A stretch of DNA of 64,000 bases from Rhizophagus irregularis. Its lineage: Eukaryota > Glomeromycota > Glomeromycetes > Glomerales > Glomeraceae. A program made the translations under genes and the position numbers. The stretch lies in NCBI RefSeq assembly GCF_026210795.1, contig NC_089442.1:4492501-4556500 (forward strand). Direction: 5' to 3'. Under the pieces are notes generated by a model. That model worked only from the letters and a program-made list of their open reading frames with translations, searched no databases and was not told where the DNA came from. This document shows, piece by piece, positions 35,471 to 46,278 of this stretch. How positions within the stretch are numbered: position 1 is the first letter of the stretch; each line of letters starts with the position of its first letter.

Positions 35471-35920
35471 CCTGCGTAATATTACGGTTGAAATATTTTG
35501 AAAATTTACGAAACTGTAAACCTGCGTAATATTACGGTTGAAATATTTCGAAAATTTACGAAACTGTAAACCTGCGTAATATTACGGTTGAAATATTTCG
35601 AAAATTTACGAAACTGTAAACCTGCGTAATATTACGGTTAAAATATTTCGAAAATTTACGAAACTGTAAACCTGCGTAATATTACGGTTGAAATATTTCG
35701 AAAATTTACGAAACTGTAAACCTGCGTAATATTACGGTTAAAATATTTCGAAAATTTACGAAACTGTAAACCTGCGTAATATTACGGTCAAAATATTCTG
35801 CAAATTTACGAAACTGTAAACCTGCGTAATATTACGGTTGAAATATTTCGAAAATTTACGAAACTGTAAACCTGCGTAATATTACGGTTGAAATATTTCG
35901 AAAATTTATGAGATTGTAAA
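35471..35920. repeat. Nine 50-bp tandem repeats, subterminal
   Basis: CCTGCGTAATATTACGG starts at 35471, 35521, 35571, 35621, 35671, 35721, 35771, 35821 and 35871, an exact 50-bp period with few substitutions. Each unit includes the palindrome CGTAATATTACG and AATTTACGAAACTGTAAA. Diverged copies extend left to about 35275. Such arrays near CACTA-type ends are usually transposase binding sites. Confidence 0.9.
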
Positions 35921-36144
35921 CTGCATATGCAGTAGAACGTATACAAGGGCATGTGATACTATTGAATAATCAAAAATAATATAAACACCTTTTCTTTTAT
36001 ATAAACACCTTTTTTTTAAGTTTGGGAAAGCAAATTTATTTTTATTTACGAATTTTTTATTATTTATAATTTTTATGTTAAAAATTAAAGTAAATTCTAA
36101 TTTTTATTATAACTTAATAAAAAAAATACACATTTGATACTTGT

Positions 36145-36270
36145 TCGCTACTATTTTATAAAATAGTACCCAGGCTGTACGGCGTGGACGTCAGTATCAG
36201 TCACAGCCCAAAAAAAACGTGAGTCTCCAGCCGATATTTGGTACGGACTGGGCCTAGCTACACTTAATAA
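36145..36270. repeat. GC-richer imperfect inverted repeat
   Basis: The palindrome TACTATTTTATAAAATAGTA (about 36149-36168) is followed by CCCAGGCTGTAC, whose inverse-like partner GTACGGACTGGGCC lies about 75 bp on. It is the most GC-rich patch of the left transposon arm; its function is unknown. Confidence 0.35.
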
Positions 36271-36291
36271 ATAATAAAAAAATAAAAATAA

Positions 36292-36913
36292 TTATCTTCT
36301 TCTACGATACGTAGGTAAGTTTCTCCTTTGCCCTACGATCATCACGCGACTAAAATTGATCAAATTTATCAAATTTAAAACATGAACGTAAATATTAATT
36401 ATAAATTTTATTATAGTATAATTACCCGGCCTCTCCCAAAATCTCGTTCTAAATTCACGATAATATCTTGCGCCGGTACGCGTCCACAGCCGCCGCCCAG
36501 TGGTTACCATTACGATAAAGGACATAGTTCTAAATATCAAAATCAGTTTGAATATTCGGTAAATACATTTAATTTATATGAATGTAATGTTATTTATTTA
36601 CTTACATGGTAATCCCCTGACGAGGTTCCTCCACTTTTGGCTGCACTGTTGCCCGGAAACCCTCGTTCGAAATATTCTATTTATTCTGATTCAATTAAAT
36701 GGATTGGTTAATTTGAATTTAAATTCTTTCTTAAAGAAATTATAGATATTAGTCATATGAACCTATTGGCAACAGAGTCCCAAAAATCTTGGCGGCTTCT
36801 ACCATTAATATTATGGTAGGCACGGTTTCTGTCGCGCGTATGCCGACAAGTTCGTCCATCATAGCCAAGTTCCAATGGACGTTATAGGAACGACGACGTG
36901 TTTGGCGAGGCAT
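36292..36913 (-). pseudogene. Decayed SANT/Myb-like DNA-binding gene
   Basis: The start MPRQTRRRSYNVHWNLAMMD lies at 36911 downward. After VGIR the frame is lost by what looks like an extra CG in a CGCGCG run; the next frame continues RDRNRAYHNINGRSRQDFWD, a tryptophan-spaced pattern like trihelix/SANT domains of transposon-associated proteins. A second open piece at 36425-36545 (GARYYREFRTRFWERP) may be a later exon. Small SANT-like proteins often accompany DNA transposases. Assignment rests on pattern only. Confidence 0.3.
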
Positions 36914-37477
36914 TATTAGATTTGATTTGATTTTTATAATTTGATTTTGGGATGAGTAAAAATTTGAAAGAAAGTCGTAAAATGTCACTTTAAATAAAAT
37001 TTGAACAATACCTCTTTGGTTTGATTTTATTTCTCGTTTCAATTAAAATTTAATTTATTAGACTTTTCATCATTAAACATATTAATTAAATCTCATGCGG
37101 ATATGGATTATCTAAATATAAATATCATGATTCTAAATATAAATATAAATCACTTAATTTATTTTAATTTTTTTTAAAAAAAAATCTTAGTTTGATTTCA
37201 ATTAAAAATAATTAAAAATCATGTACATGATTTCAATTAAAAATAATTAAAAATCATGTACATGTTTTGGTTATTTAAATATAAATATCAATATATTATA
37301 TTTAAAAATAAACCAATTTATTATTAGCACATTCTATTGAATTTTAAAAAAATCAATTTTTTTTTAAAAAAAAATCATCAATATATCATATTTAAAAATA
37401 AAACAATTATATTCTGATTAAATATTTTGCGTACATTTCTTAAAAAAATCATAAAAAAAAATCTTGTACGTCGTACA

Positions 37478-37690
37478 TGCAATTACTAAATATCATCCCC
37501 TTGTGATAAATAAAAAATTACGCAACACAAATTCAACACAAACTCAACACAAATTTAACAAATTTAACGAAATTTGGCCAAAATTAATAATTTTTTACCA
37601 GAATTATCAACACAAATTGAACACAAATTGAACACAAATTTCAGTCACGATTTATTTATGTCACACCCGTGTTGTTAATAATTAAATAAA
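37478..37690. repeat. Internal inverted repeat, left arm
   Basis: About 205 bp, including the words AACACAAATTGAACACAAAT and GTCACACCCGTGTTGTTAA, that recur inverted at 43385-43590. The two arms bracket exactly the transposase gene and the accessory gene, forming a 6.1-kb cassette inside the 9.7-kb element. Confidence 0.75.
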
Positions 37691-37786
37691 TAAATCTGCA
37701 TTTTATTTATGATATGGGAAACGTGACCATAAATTCTTTAAGGATATAATTTTATTAAAATAAATCAAAACTCCTATATCAAGTGA

Positions 37787-40766
37787 CTAAAAAATATATT
37801 TATTTACGAAATATTCATTTTGTTTATCAAATCGGGGTACTATGTGAACGACACCATGTATAGACTCTATAGCTACAAAGTTATATAATTCTATCAATTT
37901 TAAGTGAGGACATCCATATAAATATGGGTTCCTTTTAGATTTAAAATCGTACCAATTGAATTAATGCGAGATTTAGCGGTGGGTCTGTTAATACTTCTGC
38001 TAACAATAAGGCCTATAAATAATAAATATTTATTAATACTTTATAATAAATTATTACATAAATTGGAAAAATACCTGTCCATAACAAAGTTCTTTGTCTG
38101 ATATATAATCATTTGATTCTTCAGAATCCATTGAAATAGCTATGTCGCTAAACCATACTTTATTATGATACCTGTTTGTGGCACGCATTATGGCACCATT
38201 TTCCAGTGTTACCGATCCGTATATGTTTATTCGGGTTTCACCAATAATTGTGAACCCATCAAGTAAATCTAGATATGAATCCAGACAACTTATAAATCTA
38301 GCAAAACCGGTCTGCATTTTATTGTCTACGGAATCTTTTTTTTCATTAAAAAATGTATTTGCATCTTGTAAAGAGAAATCAAAGAGTCTTGCAGAAAATT
38401 TACAAGTGCGAGGTGTTTTTGCCGGATTCACTGAATGTTGAGACATTCTAATAGATATTGCTTGACGTTTTATCTATTAATTTAATTTCCATCTTAAGTT
38501 ATATAATAAATATATACAATAAATAAATTTCCAAATACTTACAGTTCGTAAAAGCTGAGGTTCGACATCTTTTTTATTGCTAATTCGGTAGGGTATTTTA
38601 ACGAAATATTTGTGGAGACTTTCGTAAGTTTCTGTGGTATAGCCATTTATTGCGCCATAAGATCGTATTGAGTCAATAATGCGATAAACCCATGAATGCA
38701 ATTTAGGCAACTTCAAATTGGAAGGAGAAACAAATTTAAAAGCCTTGACAAACATCCGCGCCCATCTATGTATTGCATCCTAAAATTTAAATGTTAATTT
38801 AATTTATTTAATTTAAATTTTCGATTTTACTAAAATTTTAATACATACATTAAATTTCTCCAAGTCACTTTCACTAAATTCTTCATATCTACTTAAAATA
38901 TACATTTCATTCCAATATTCGTACAATTTCACAAGATCATCATTATTTACAAAATTATCTACTTCGTTATTATTTTCATCATATAAATTATCAATAACAA
39001 ATATCATGACTTTCATCAAACTTCGATATTCATTAGCAGTTAATCTTGCAATTGACTGCAGTCCATTGGAAAAAATTTTAATGGCGGGAAAACGTGGAAT
39101 TGCTGCTAGACGGCGATCTACTTCTTCAACTAATTTATTACCATTAACATGTTGCAATTTTAAGATATCGCACGTGAAGATAATTTGATAACGAAATAAA
39201 CCCAAATCTAAATGATGCATTCTGTCAGGAACAGTAGCCAAGTAGATATTTATATTCCTTGATAATATAAATATTTATAATTAATATATATATATGTTAT
39301 TATAATTATTTCTACTTTTGCATACTTACGGCAAATCCCAAAAAAAATTAGGTACAGATTCTATGCAAACAGATTTTTGTGTATCATTTTCAAAATATTT
39401 ACGCATTTCATCATGAGTTCTTAGTATTACATCATTAACCGATAAGTTTATATTTGCAAGATTGTCCCTTTTAATTAAACAGGAGTGACATGGAAGGCTT
39501 GAATTGGAGGATTTATAAACTAAACAAAAACTTGCGGCTTCTGGCCAATCTGCAATAATAGTTGAAACTCTAGGATAAAACCAGGTATTTTCATTATTTA
39601 TAAAAAGGTCTATACCATCTTTTAATAAAATAATTGGTTCTAGTAAATGACGTAAAGATTTATGAAAGGTATCACAAACCAGATCTTTATTTGCAGCTTC
39701 TAAAATTGGTAAATATCCCAAAAGTTGCTTTGCATCCTGTTTATTACGACGCCATATTGGAATATTGCCTAATGAAATATATATTGGATGCAATTGACTT
39801 TTTCCTAATGTATCTGTAGTTGTTGCATCTGAATATAAAATAATTGATAATAATTTGGAACCAGTAGGTAAGGATTCTTGCGTAGTTTTCCACCATTTTC
39901 CAGTGTTTTGTTCACTGTAAATACTTTCTCTATTATACTATAAAATAATATAAATAAATTAAAATAAATATTATTTAAATTATTGAATTAACTAATATTT
40001 ACTATTTACCTCATAGTTTTCGTAAGATAGCGCAAAATTTTGTGTTATGTCAGGAACAGTTAAGATATTTTTGATGCACTGTATTAAGTTTTGATAATAA
40101 AGAAAATAATCTTTATCCTTATGTTTTGTTATAAGAACTTTACTAAATTCTAAATTAGAAAACTTCATATTATTCATAAATGCTCGTCCTCGTTCAATAT
40201 TTTTTGGTAATGGTGATTCTGTAAGATTTGAATGTTTATTAAAAAAACGTATTATTTCATTACCACCTTTATTGTTTATTTTATATTTCGTTACTAATAA
40301 CATTAGATCTTTATAAGCATCATTAGAAATTCTGTGCAAGTTTTGGTATTGAGATTTTTGGGTTCTTCAAAAATTTCAGGCTCTTCAGACGAATCTAATA
40401 TATTTTCAAAGTTACTATCTTCGCGCTCATCTCTGATATTGCACTTCCAATACTGTCAAATGACATATTTTGTACATTATTATCATCATCCACCTAAAAT
40501 TATAAACCAAAATGAGTTAGTATAATTTGAGCTTTTTCTTTAAAAAGAATAATCTGGAATAACATAATTACCTCAACTTTATCATTTTCATATTCACTAC
40601 TTAGATTACTTCTTGTATCCATTTCACTGCTATATTTTTCACTATCATTATTATCATCATCATCTTCTACTTCTACTTCTACATTTTTTAAGCATTTTTG
40701 GGCGTGTTGAGTATATGCAAAGCGTTGACTGAATATTCGCATACAAAGGGGGCATTTGAAACTCAC
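37787..40766 (-). pseudogene. Plavaka-type zinc-finger transposase, seven exons, frameshifted
   Basis: Exons by splice signals: 40766-40572, 40493-40010, 39937-39330, 39257-38849, 38779-38543, 38473-38075, 38012-37787. It starts with a C2H2 finger (CPLCMRIFSQRFAYTQHAQK), then an acidic linker. The core carries the Plavaka hallmarks ILYSDATTTDTLGKSQLHPI, LGNIPIWRRNKQDAKQLLGY and VPDRMHHLDLGLFRYQI. The C-terminal part includes DAIHRWARMFVKAF and TTETYESLHKYFV. Introns are 50-90 bp with GTAAGT/GTATGT donors. Three single-base shifts are visible: two in exon 2 (before RDERED and before QNLHRIS) and one in exon 7 (extra T before WYDFKSKRN). The enzyme would cut and join the element's ends; this copy looks inactive. 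Confidence 0.8.
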
Positions 40767-41018
40767 GTTACTTAAATTAACGCGTCAAATTTGATGAAAA
40801 GTATCAATTCACTATTTAATTTATATGAGATTATGTGTGCTAATAAAATTATATTGCAAATTCATTGTAAAAATTTAATGAATTAATTGAATGGATTACA
40901 ATTGATTGAGTTATTTGAATAGACACGACTACGCAAATTTACGCATTAATGAATGGAACTGGCTGTAAGAATCTGGTGGCTAATATCGCGGAATCATTCG
41001 CAATTTTACGCATTATAG

Positions 41019-41231
41019 CAAAATTTAAAATATGCGAAACACTCAGCAATTTTGCTGTCGGGAACTTGCCAAGTTCGTGGGTTGGCAAATCTAAAAATAA
41101 ATGTAACAAGTCTATGATGTACCATATAAATATTGTTTATTATTTTATTTACTATTTCAATTTGCCGGCAACTGCCAAGTGAATCTGACAGCAAAAGTGC
41201 TGAGTGTTTCGCATATTTTGAATTTGCTGTA
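41019..41231. repeat. 213-bp palindrome in the divergent promoter
   Basis: AATATGCGAAACACTCAGCA on the left is the inverse of TGCTGAGTGTTTCGCATATT on the right; TGCTGTC...CTTGCCAAGT and ACTGCCAAGTGAATCTGACAGC extend the pairing. It could be a MITE inserted into the promoter or a structural element of the transposon. Confidence 0.6.
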
Positions 41232-41774
41232 ACGGGCTGTAAGAATTCGGATGGCCGGCTAATCATCTGATAATCAGCCGCAAATTTATTGGCTTAACAC
41301 GGCAAATCACTTTTACAATAATGGACGGATGATCAGCCACAAATTTATGCGATAATCAGGTTATAAGCGCTATCAATCTGATCAGCCAAATGAGTTCACT
41401 GGCTGCAACTTTTTTTTTCCATGCATAAAAGCCCCCAGCATAGCAGTACGTTATTTTTTTATAAATTGGATTTGATTAATATTTCGATTGTACTATGTAT
41501 GTGCTTTTACGAGAGTTTTTTTTTAAAGTTCTCTTATGAAAGTGTTACAATATTTTTTCGTAATATCACGATGCAAAATTTTTGCATTAGTACATTCATT
41601 TTTCGTAATATTTCGCATTAGTTCATCCATTTTTCGCAATATTTCGCAAGTTTTTTTTCTTTTTTAAGTATAGAATGGCGGAAATTACCACTATGACAGC
41701 TTGCCTCCTTTTTCTGAATTCCTGATTCATGTATTTCCCCCTTTTTCCTCATCCTTTTCGAATTTTCTAGTTCA

Positions 41775-41857
41775 CCTTTTTCTCATATATTTCCTCTTTT
41801 TTCTCATATATTTCCTCTTTTTTCTCATATATTTCCTCCTTTTTTCTCATATTTTCG
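41775..41857 (+). repeat. CT-rich 21-bp tandem repeat before the accessory gene
   Basis: About four copies of TTTTTTCTCATATATTTCCTC end 20 bp before the ATG at 41878. Pyrimidine tracts next to the start are common in fungal promoters. Confidence 0.65.
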
Positions 41858-41877
41858 TTTCAAATTTATTATCATAA

Positions 41878-43302
41878 TGGCTACAAAGCGTGGCGAGAAA
41901 CGAAGAATTCGACGATAATGAAAGATTTTCAAAACGTAAGTATGCAGGTAGCGAAGCTAGGTGATGGAATATCCGATGATAAGTGTTATGGTATATATGA
42001 CATAATACGTATCATATTCTTTATAAAAAGAAATTATATAATATATAGTTAAATTATATTTTATTGTTAAAGTTAATAAAAAAACAATAGAAAAACTATT
42101 AAGAACCAATTCGCAGATAATTTCTAAGCTTGAAGTTCTTATCACCGGACAAAAAAATCTCGAAACCCGTCTCGAGCATAGAAAAAAAGCTCAACGATAA
42201 TAACAAAAATAATAATAATACAATAGATCCGGAGTATGTAAAGGTAATAAAGATGAATATTATTTAATGTAAACCTGAAATGCTAACCTCGTTTGATTAG
42301 GAGCTCGTTAAGAAGGTGTCGAAAATTTTATTTGAAAATTTTGTTTATCCTTCGCAAGACGAGTACAAACTCGCTACCGAAAAATATTTAAAAGACGAAA
42401 ATCCGGAATTTATGCGCCAGTTCAAAAAAATCAATGGATTATTTTTTTCGAAAAAAAAATTGCCCCGACTGTAAGTTAAAGCAATTATGAATTTTATTAA
42501 ATTTCATACTAACATTTTTTTTTAATAGTTAGTACAACAACATAGAAGCATACGAGGGACGTTCACGTCTAGAGTTAAAGACGTTATGTATTCTGTTTTC
42601 GAAGCGACTGGGCATAAATTACCGTCTATTAACACTAAGGCTAGTCCGTCAAAGATTCAGGAATGGAAGAGTAAGGCGGAGGTGAAAAGATGTTACAACA
42701 ACCTATTTAAAAAGGTTAAAGATGGGCAACCTACGACATATATGTCGCTGATAATTGATGTTTGCGAAAAGAAAATAAAAATCCCTCAAAAACACAAATA
42801 GCGTATGCGATTAGCATATGCGAAACGTACTTAAATCCTAATAATCAAAACATTCAAATGAGCGAAAGTATAATGAAGTCGAAGATAATCAACAACTTAG
42901 TAAGTTTTTAATTTACAATTTGCAAAATGTGAATTATTTGAATTACAGTTTATTTATTTATTTATTGATTTTTAGCAAAAGTTGGAAAATAGGGATAAAT
43001 TTACACATTCGGACGATGATTCTCATGATGGTAATGATGTAGACGATGGTGGTGATAGAGCAGCTGACGATAGAGCAGGTGCGGCTGATAATGGTGCTGA
43101 CTAACGACAGAGGGCCAACGAACGATATGCGGAACGATGATGCGGCCAACGACAAGGCGCGCGAATGGTGCGGCAACGATTGGTGGCGGCCAATGATGGC
43201 ATAGCTGACGATGATATACTTTCTATTGACTCTTATAACACGGAGGAGGAAGGTCGGTATGTAAATAGTTTATTAGAGAATTATGGGTTGCATAAAAAAT
43301 AA
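41878..43302 (+). pseudogene. Accessory gene of the DNA transposon, decayed
   Basis: Starts MATKRGEKRR at 41878; the frame then shifts to RNEEFDDNERFSKRKYAG. Later pieces are TNSQIISKLEVLITGQKNLE (coiled-coil-like), ELVKKVSKILFENFVYPSQD (42301 onward), SRVKDVMYSVFEATGHKLPS (about 42571 onward), an acidic Asp-rich stretch after 42980, and a final DDILSIDSYNTEEEGRYVNS ending TAA at 43302. Introns with GTAATA/GTAAGT donors are likely at about 42242-42300 and 42471-42530. At least two frame breaks, one in an A run near 42183, disable it. It is not a transposase family I recognise; second genes in CACTA-like elements often encode DNA-binding helpers, which is an inference here. Confidence 0.5.
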
Positions 43303-43384
43303 ATATTATTTTTTATATATATCACACGTAATAGCATTTTTTTTACCATAATTAATATAGTTTTAATAAATAAAATGGTTATTA

Positions 43385-43590
43385 ATTCTTAACAACACGG
43401 GTGTGACATAAATAAATTGTGGCTGAAATTTGTGTTCAATTTGTGTTCAATTTGTGTTGATAATTCTGGTAAAAATTTGTTAATTTTGGCCAAATTTCGT
43501 TAAATTTGTTAAATTTGTATTGAATTTGTGTTGATAATTTTTAATTTATCACGAGGGGATAATATTTAGTAATTGTGCATATACAATTTC
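43385..43590. repeat. Internal inverted repeat, right arm
   Basis: Reverse complement of 37478-37690 with scattered substitutions (for example ACAACACGGGTGTGACATAA and GTTCAATTTGTGTTGATAAT). It begins about 80 bp after the stop of the accessory gene, mirroring the transposase stop on the other side. Confidence 0.75.
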
Positions 43591-43836
43591 TGTGATTTTT
43601 TAAAATGCGGATTTCCGTAATTTTACGATATCGTATTTTCTGGCCAATCAAAATTAGGCTGATCCTTGCATGTGATTTAATCATTTAATCATTTAATCAC
43701 GCACGCGTTTTTGTCTTATTTATTTTTGTTTCTTATTTCTTTATTCTTTTGTTCAATATTTTTAATTTTTTTGTCTCTTCTTTCTATTTATATTTCTTTA
43801 ATTATATACAATATATTTACATATATTTCATAATTT

Positions 43837-44235
43837 ATTGCTTTGCAGGTATAGAAATATTTGTTTATTAATACTAATTATTTTCATTTTTTTTTACCTC
43901 TTTGTTATTTTGTATCGTAATACTAACAATAATATCCATGTTTCCTTTATTCCTTTTTACTTGTACTTTAATACTAACGATACTAACAATACTAACAACA
44001 TGTTTATTTTTTCCTTTCTCTTTATTTCTTTATTCTTTTGTTCAATTACTTTGCAGGTATAGAAATATTTATTTATTAATACTAATTATTTTAATATTAA
44101 CGCGTTTTTTTTTACCTCTTTGTTACTTTATGTCGTAATACTAACAATACTATCTACGTTTCCTTTATTTCTTTTTACTTGTACTTTAATACTAACGATA
44201 ATATCCATGTTTCTTTTACTCCTTTTACTGTTTCT
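43837..44235. repeat. Two copies of a roughly 210-bp repeat
   Basis: TTTGCAGGTATAGAAATATTT and TTTACTTGTACTTTAATACT recur about 207-215 bp apart with TAATACTAACAATA words between. It is part of the right subterminal region of the DNA transposon. Confidence 0.6.
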
Positions 44236-44469
44236 TTAACTCTTTTTACCTTAATACTAACAATAATAACAATATTTCTTTTATCTTTATATCTAATACT
44301 AACGTTACTATAGCTGTTTCTCTTCTTTTTACGTCTAATAATATTGTTACTCTACTCTTTCTTTTTTTTACTTTTATGTATTCTGTATATATTAATAAAT
44401 ACTTGTAATTTTTTATGATTATATCTAATAAAACATACATTATATAAACTTATAGTACAGAAAATGAAG

Positions 44470-44900
44470 TATTATTTATCGAAATATTTTGAAATATTAC
44501 GAAATATTAAGTTGTGTAAAATCACAGAATATTACGAATCGTCAAATTATGGAACATTACGCATCATAGAATTTCGAAATATTTTAAAAAGTTGCGAAGT
44601 ATTACGCAGTAAAATTACGGAATATTACGAATCGTAAAATTACGAAGCCTTGCATACAGTAATATTTCGAAATATTTTAAAAAGTTACAAAATATTACGC
44701 TTACGCAAACTTGCGGCGGGTCTGAAAACTTACGAAATATTATGTAAAATTACGAAATATTGCGAACCGCAAAATTACGGAATATTACAAATCGTAAAAT
44801 TACGAAGCTTTGCATATCGTAATATTTCGAAATATTTTAAAAAGTTACAAAATATTACGCTTACGCAAACTTGCGGCGGGTCTGGAAGCTTACGAAATAT
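44470..44900. repeat. Right subterminal repeats of the DNA transposon
   Basis: A 160-bp unit (GTAAAATTACGAAGC at about 44633 and 44793, GCAAACTTGCGGCGGGTCTG twice) plus many AATATTACGNA words. The short words match those in the left 50-bp array, as expected for transposase binding sites at both ends. Confidence 0.75.
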
Positions 44901-44951
44901 TATGATGTGTAAACTTGCGCAACTTTTCGCACTATATAATTTCCTGATGTA

Positions 44952-46278
44952 AGGCATGTCCTCTAGTTGCTATTCTTAATATTTGTCTAAATCTTCTTGT
45001 ATATTCCTCAACACTTTCATTCACTTCTTGTCGAGTTTTTCTTAATTCTAGCATTTTCTTTCTTCTAACATCCTCTCTAGTAAATCTCCTTTTTATTCTA
45101 TGTTTTAAATCGTTATCATTATCTGCATCTACCCAATTCACTAAGTGACCTGCATTTAATTCTTTCATTTCATTGTACCATTGTGCTGCTGCTCCTCTTA
45201 AATGTGCTGCTGCGTATGCCGCTTGTCTTATACCATTAGCTCCTGCTGTTTTTCCGACCGCTGTAAATGCTACCTCAAATTGTCTAACCCAATCACTAAC
45301 ATCTTCATCTTCTCTTCCATAAAAGAGTGGTATACTAATTGTTCCTCCTGCTTCATTCCCTGCATTTTCGATCCTTTCTATCAAACTTTCTCCTGCTTCT
45401 ACTGCTGCGTTCAAAGTATTAGCTGGATAACCTAAAGCATTCTCTATCAATCTTTTTATTTGGTTCTCAGTTGCCATATTTAATATATTCTCTTGAAATA
45501 AATCTCGTAAATTGTAATCAGATAATTCACTTTCGTTGTCAGAATTTTTAATATTTAATGAACTATTCGTATCTGAGTTTTGACTTAAGTCGATATCTCC
45601 TCTATTTATAACATTTTCAATTTCATCTTCAAATTCTTCTTCATTAAAATTTTCAATATTTTCATCCCATACTTCATCCGGACTTAATATTTCTCCAGTT
45701 TTTTCTGAATCATCTGTATTATCTTCTTCTGATTCTTCATTATCACTCTTTTCACCACTTTCTTCACTATCTATTATTCCTGCTTGTTCTTTCAACAACT
45801 TATCTAACTTTTTCTTTAATTCTTTTTCCGACTCATTTTTATTTTCTTGAAAGATTTCAATGAATTCTTTATCTAAAATTTCTCCATCTGTATATCCCAT
45901 ACTAGTTAATCTTAACAATTCTTCTTCAGTTATTATTGTTCCAATATCTTCAAAAATCTTCTGTAATCTTTTTACCCGATCATTAATTTCATCGACATCT
46001 TCTTCCTCACAATCTTTGCATATGGTTTTTCCTAATCTAAACATATCATTCATCCATCTTATTTCGCATCTTTCGCACCAGGTTGTGTTCTCATTTAACC
46101 ATTTGTGCACCTCTTTTCTTAACTCTCTATCTTCTAATTCTATTATTCCCATATACCTTTCTATGAATTCTTCTGTTACCATTATTCGATTATTAACTCC
46201 GAACTTCTTCATTCTTCGAATTTCCGATACATCTATTTCGTATCCTAATTTTTCTAAGTTGTTTATTAGATTCTATTA
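44952..46278 (-). CDS. Gag, second zinc ribbon, acidic linker and capsid domain
   Basis: The frame is open from about 46278 (first methionine 46212) to the DNA transposon at 44949. From that methionine: a four-cysteine ribbon C46, C49, C65, C68 (WCERC...ICKDC), an acidic, probably disordered stretch (about 145-245), a methionine in NMATENQIKRL (246) that may be the classical gag start, and a capsid-type retrotransposon gag domain at about 292-420 (PLFYGREDEDVSDWVRQFEVAF, AAHLRGAAAQWYNEM, VEEYTRRFRQI is its end). The last few codons before the stop at 44932 belong to the transposon end. It builds the virus-like particle. The upstream N-terminal part is in the frame one base away. Confidence 0.85.

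Larger units (their letters stand above)
40767..41877. promoter_or_regulatory. Divergent promoter region between transposase and accessory gene
   Basis: Non-coding gap from which both cargo genes point outward. It includes a palindromic insert (41019-41231), direct repeats ATCAGCCGCAAATTTAT/ATCAGCCACAAATTTAT near 41270-41350, and a pyrimidine-rich tandem repeat next to the accessory ATG. No single TATA box stands out. Confidence 0.45.
35248..44949. mobile_element. 9.7-kb Plavaka/CACTA-like DNA transposon inside gag
   Basis: The left end CATCAGGAAATTTTATAGTG and the inverse of the right end (CACTATATAATTTCCTGATG) are TIRs with one internal difference over about 20 bp. TA is duplicated on both sides (35246-35247, 44950-44951), and removing the element with one TA restores the gag frame. 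Subterminal regions are packed with CGTAATATTACG-type words: a 50-bp array on the left, 160-bp units on the right. Cargo: a decayed SANT/Myb-like segment, a seven-exon Plavaka-type transposase (minus), and a divergent accessory gene (plus). Subterminal repeats and CA-type ends fit CACTA/CMC elements. Frameshifts in both main genes suggest it is no longer autonomous. Confidence 0.85.

Noticed and set aside
35471-35920. CRISPR-like regular repeats
   Set aside because: The units are contiguous tandem repeats without unique spacers, in a eukaryotic transposon end.
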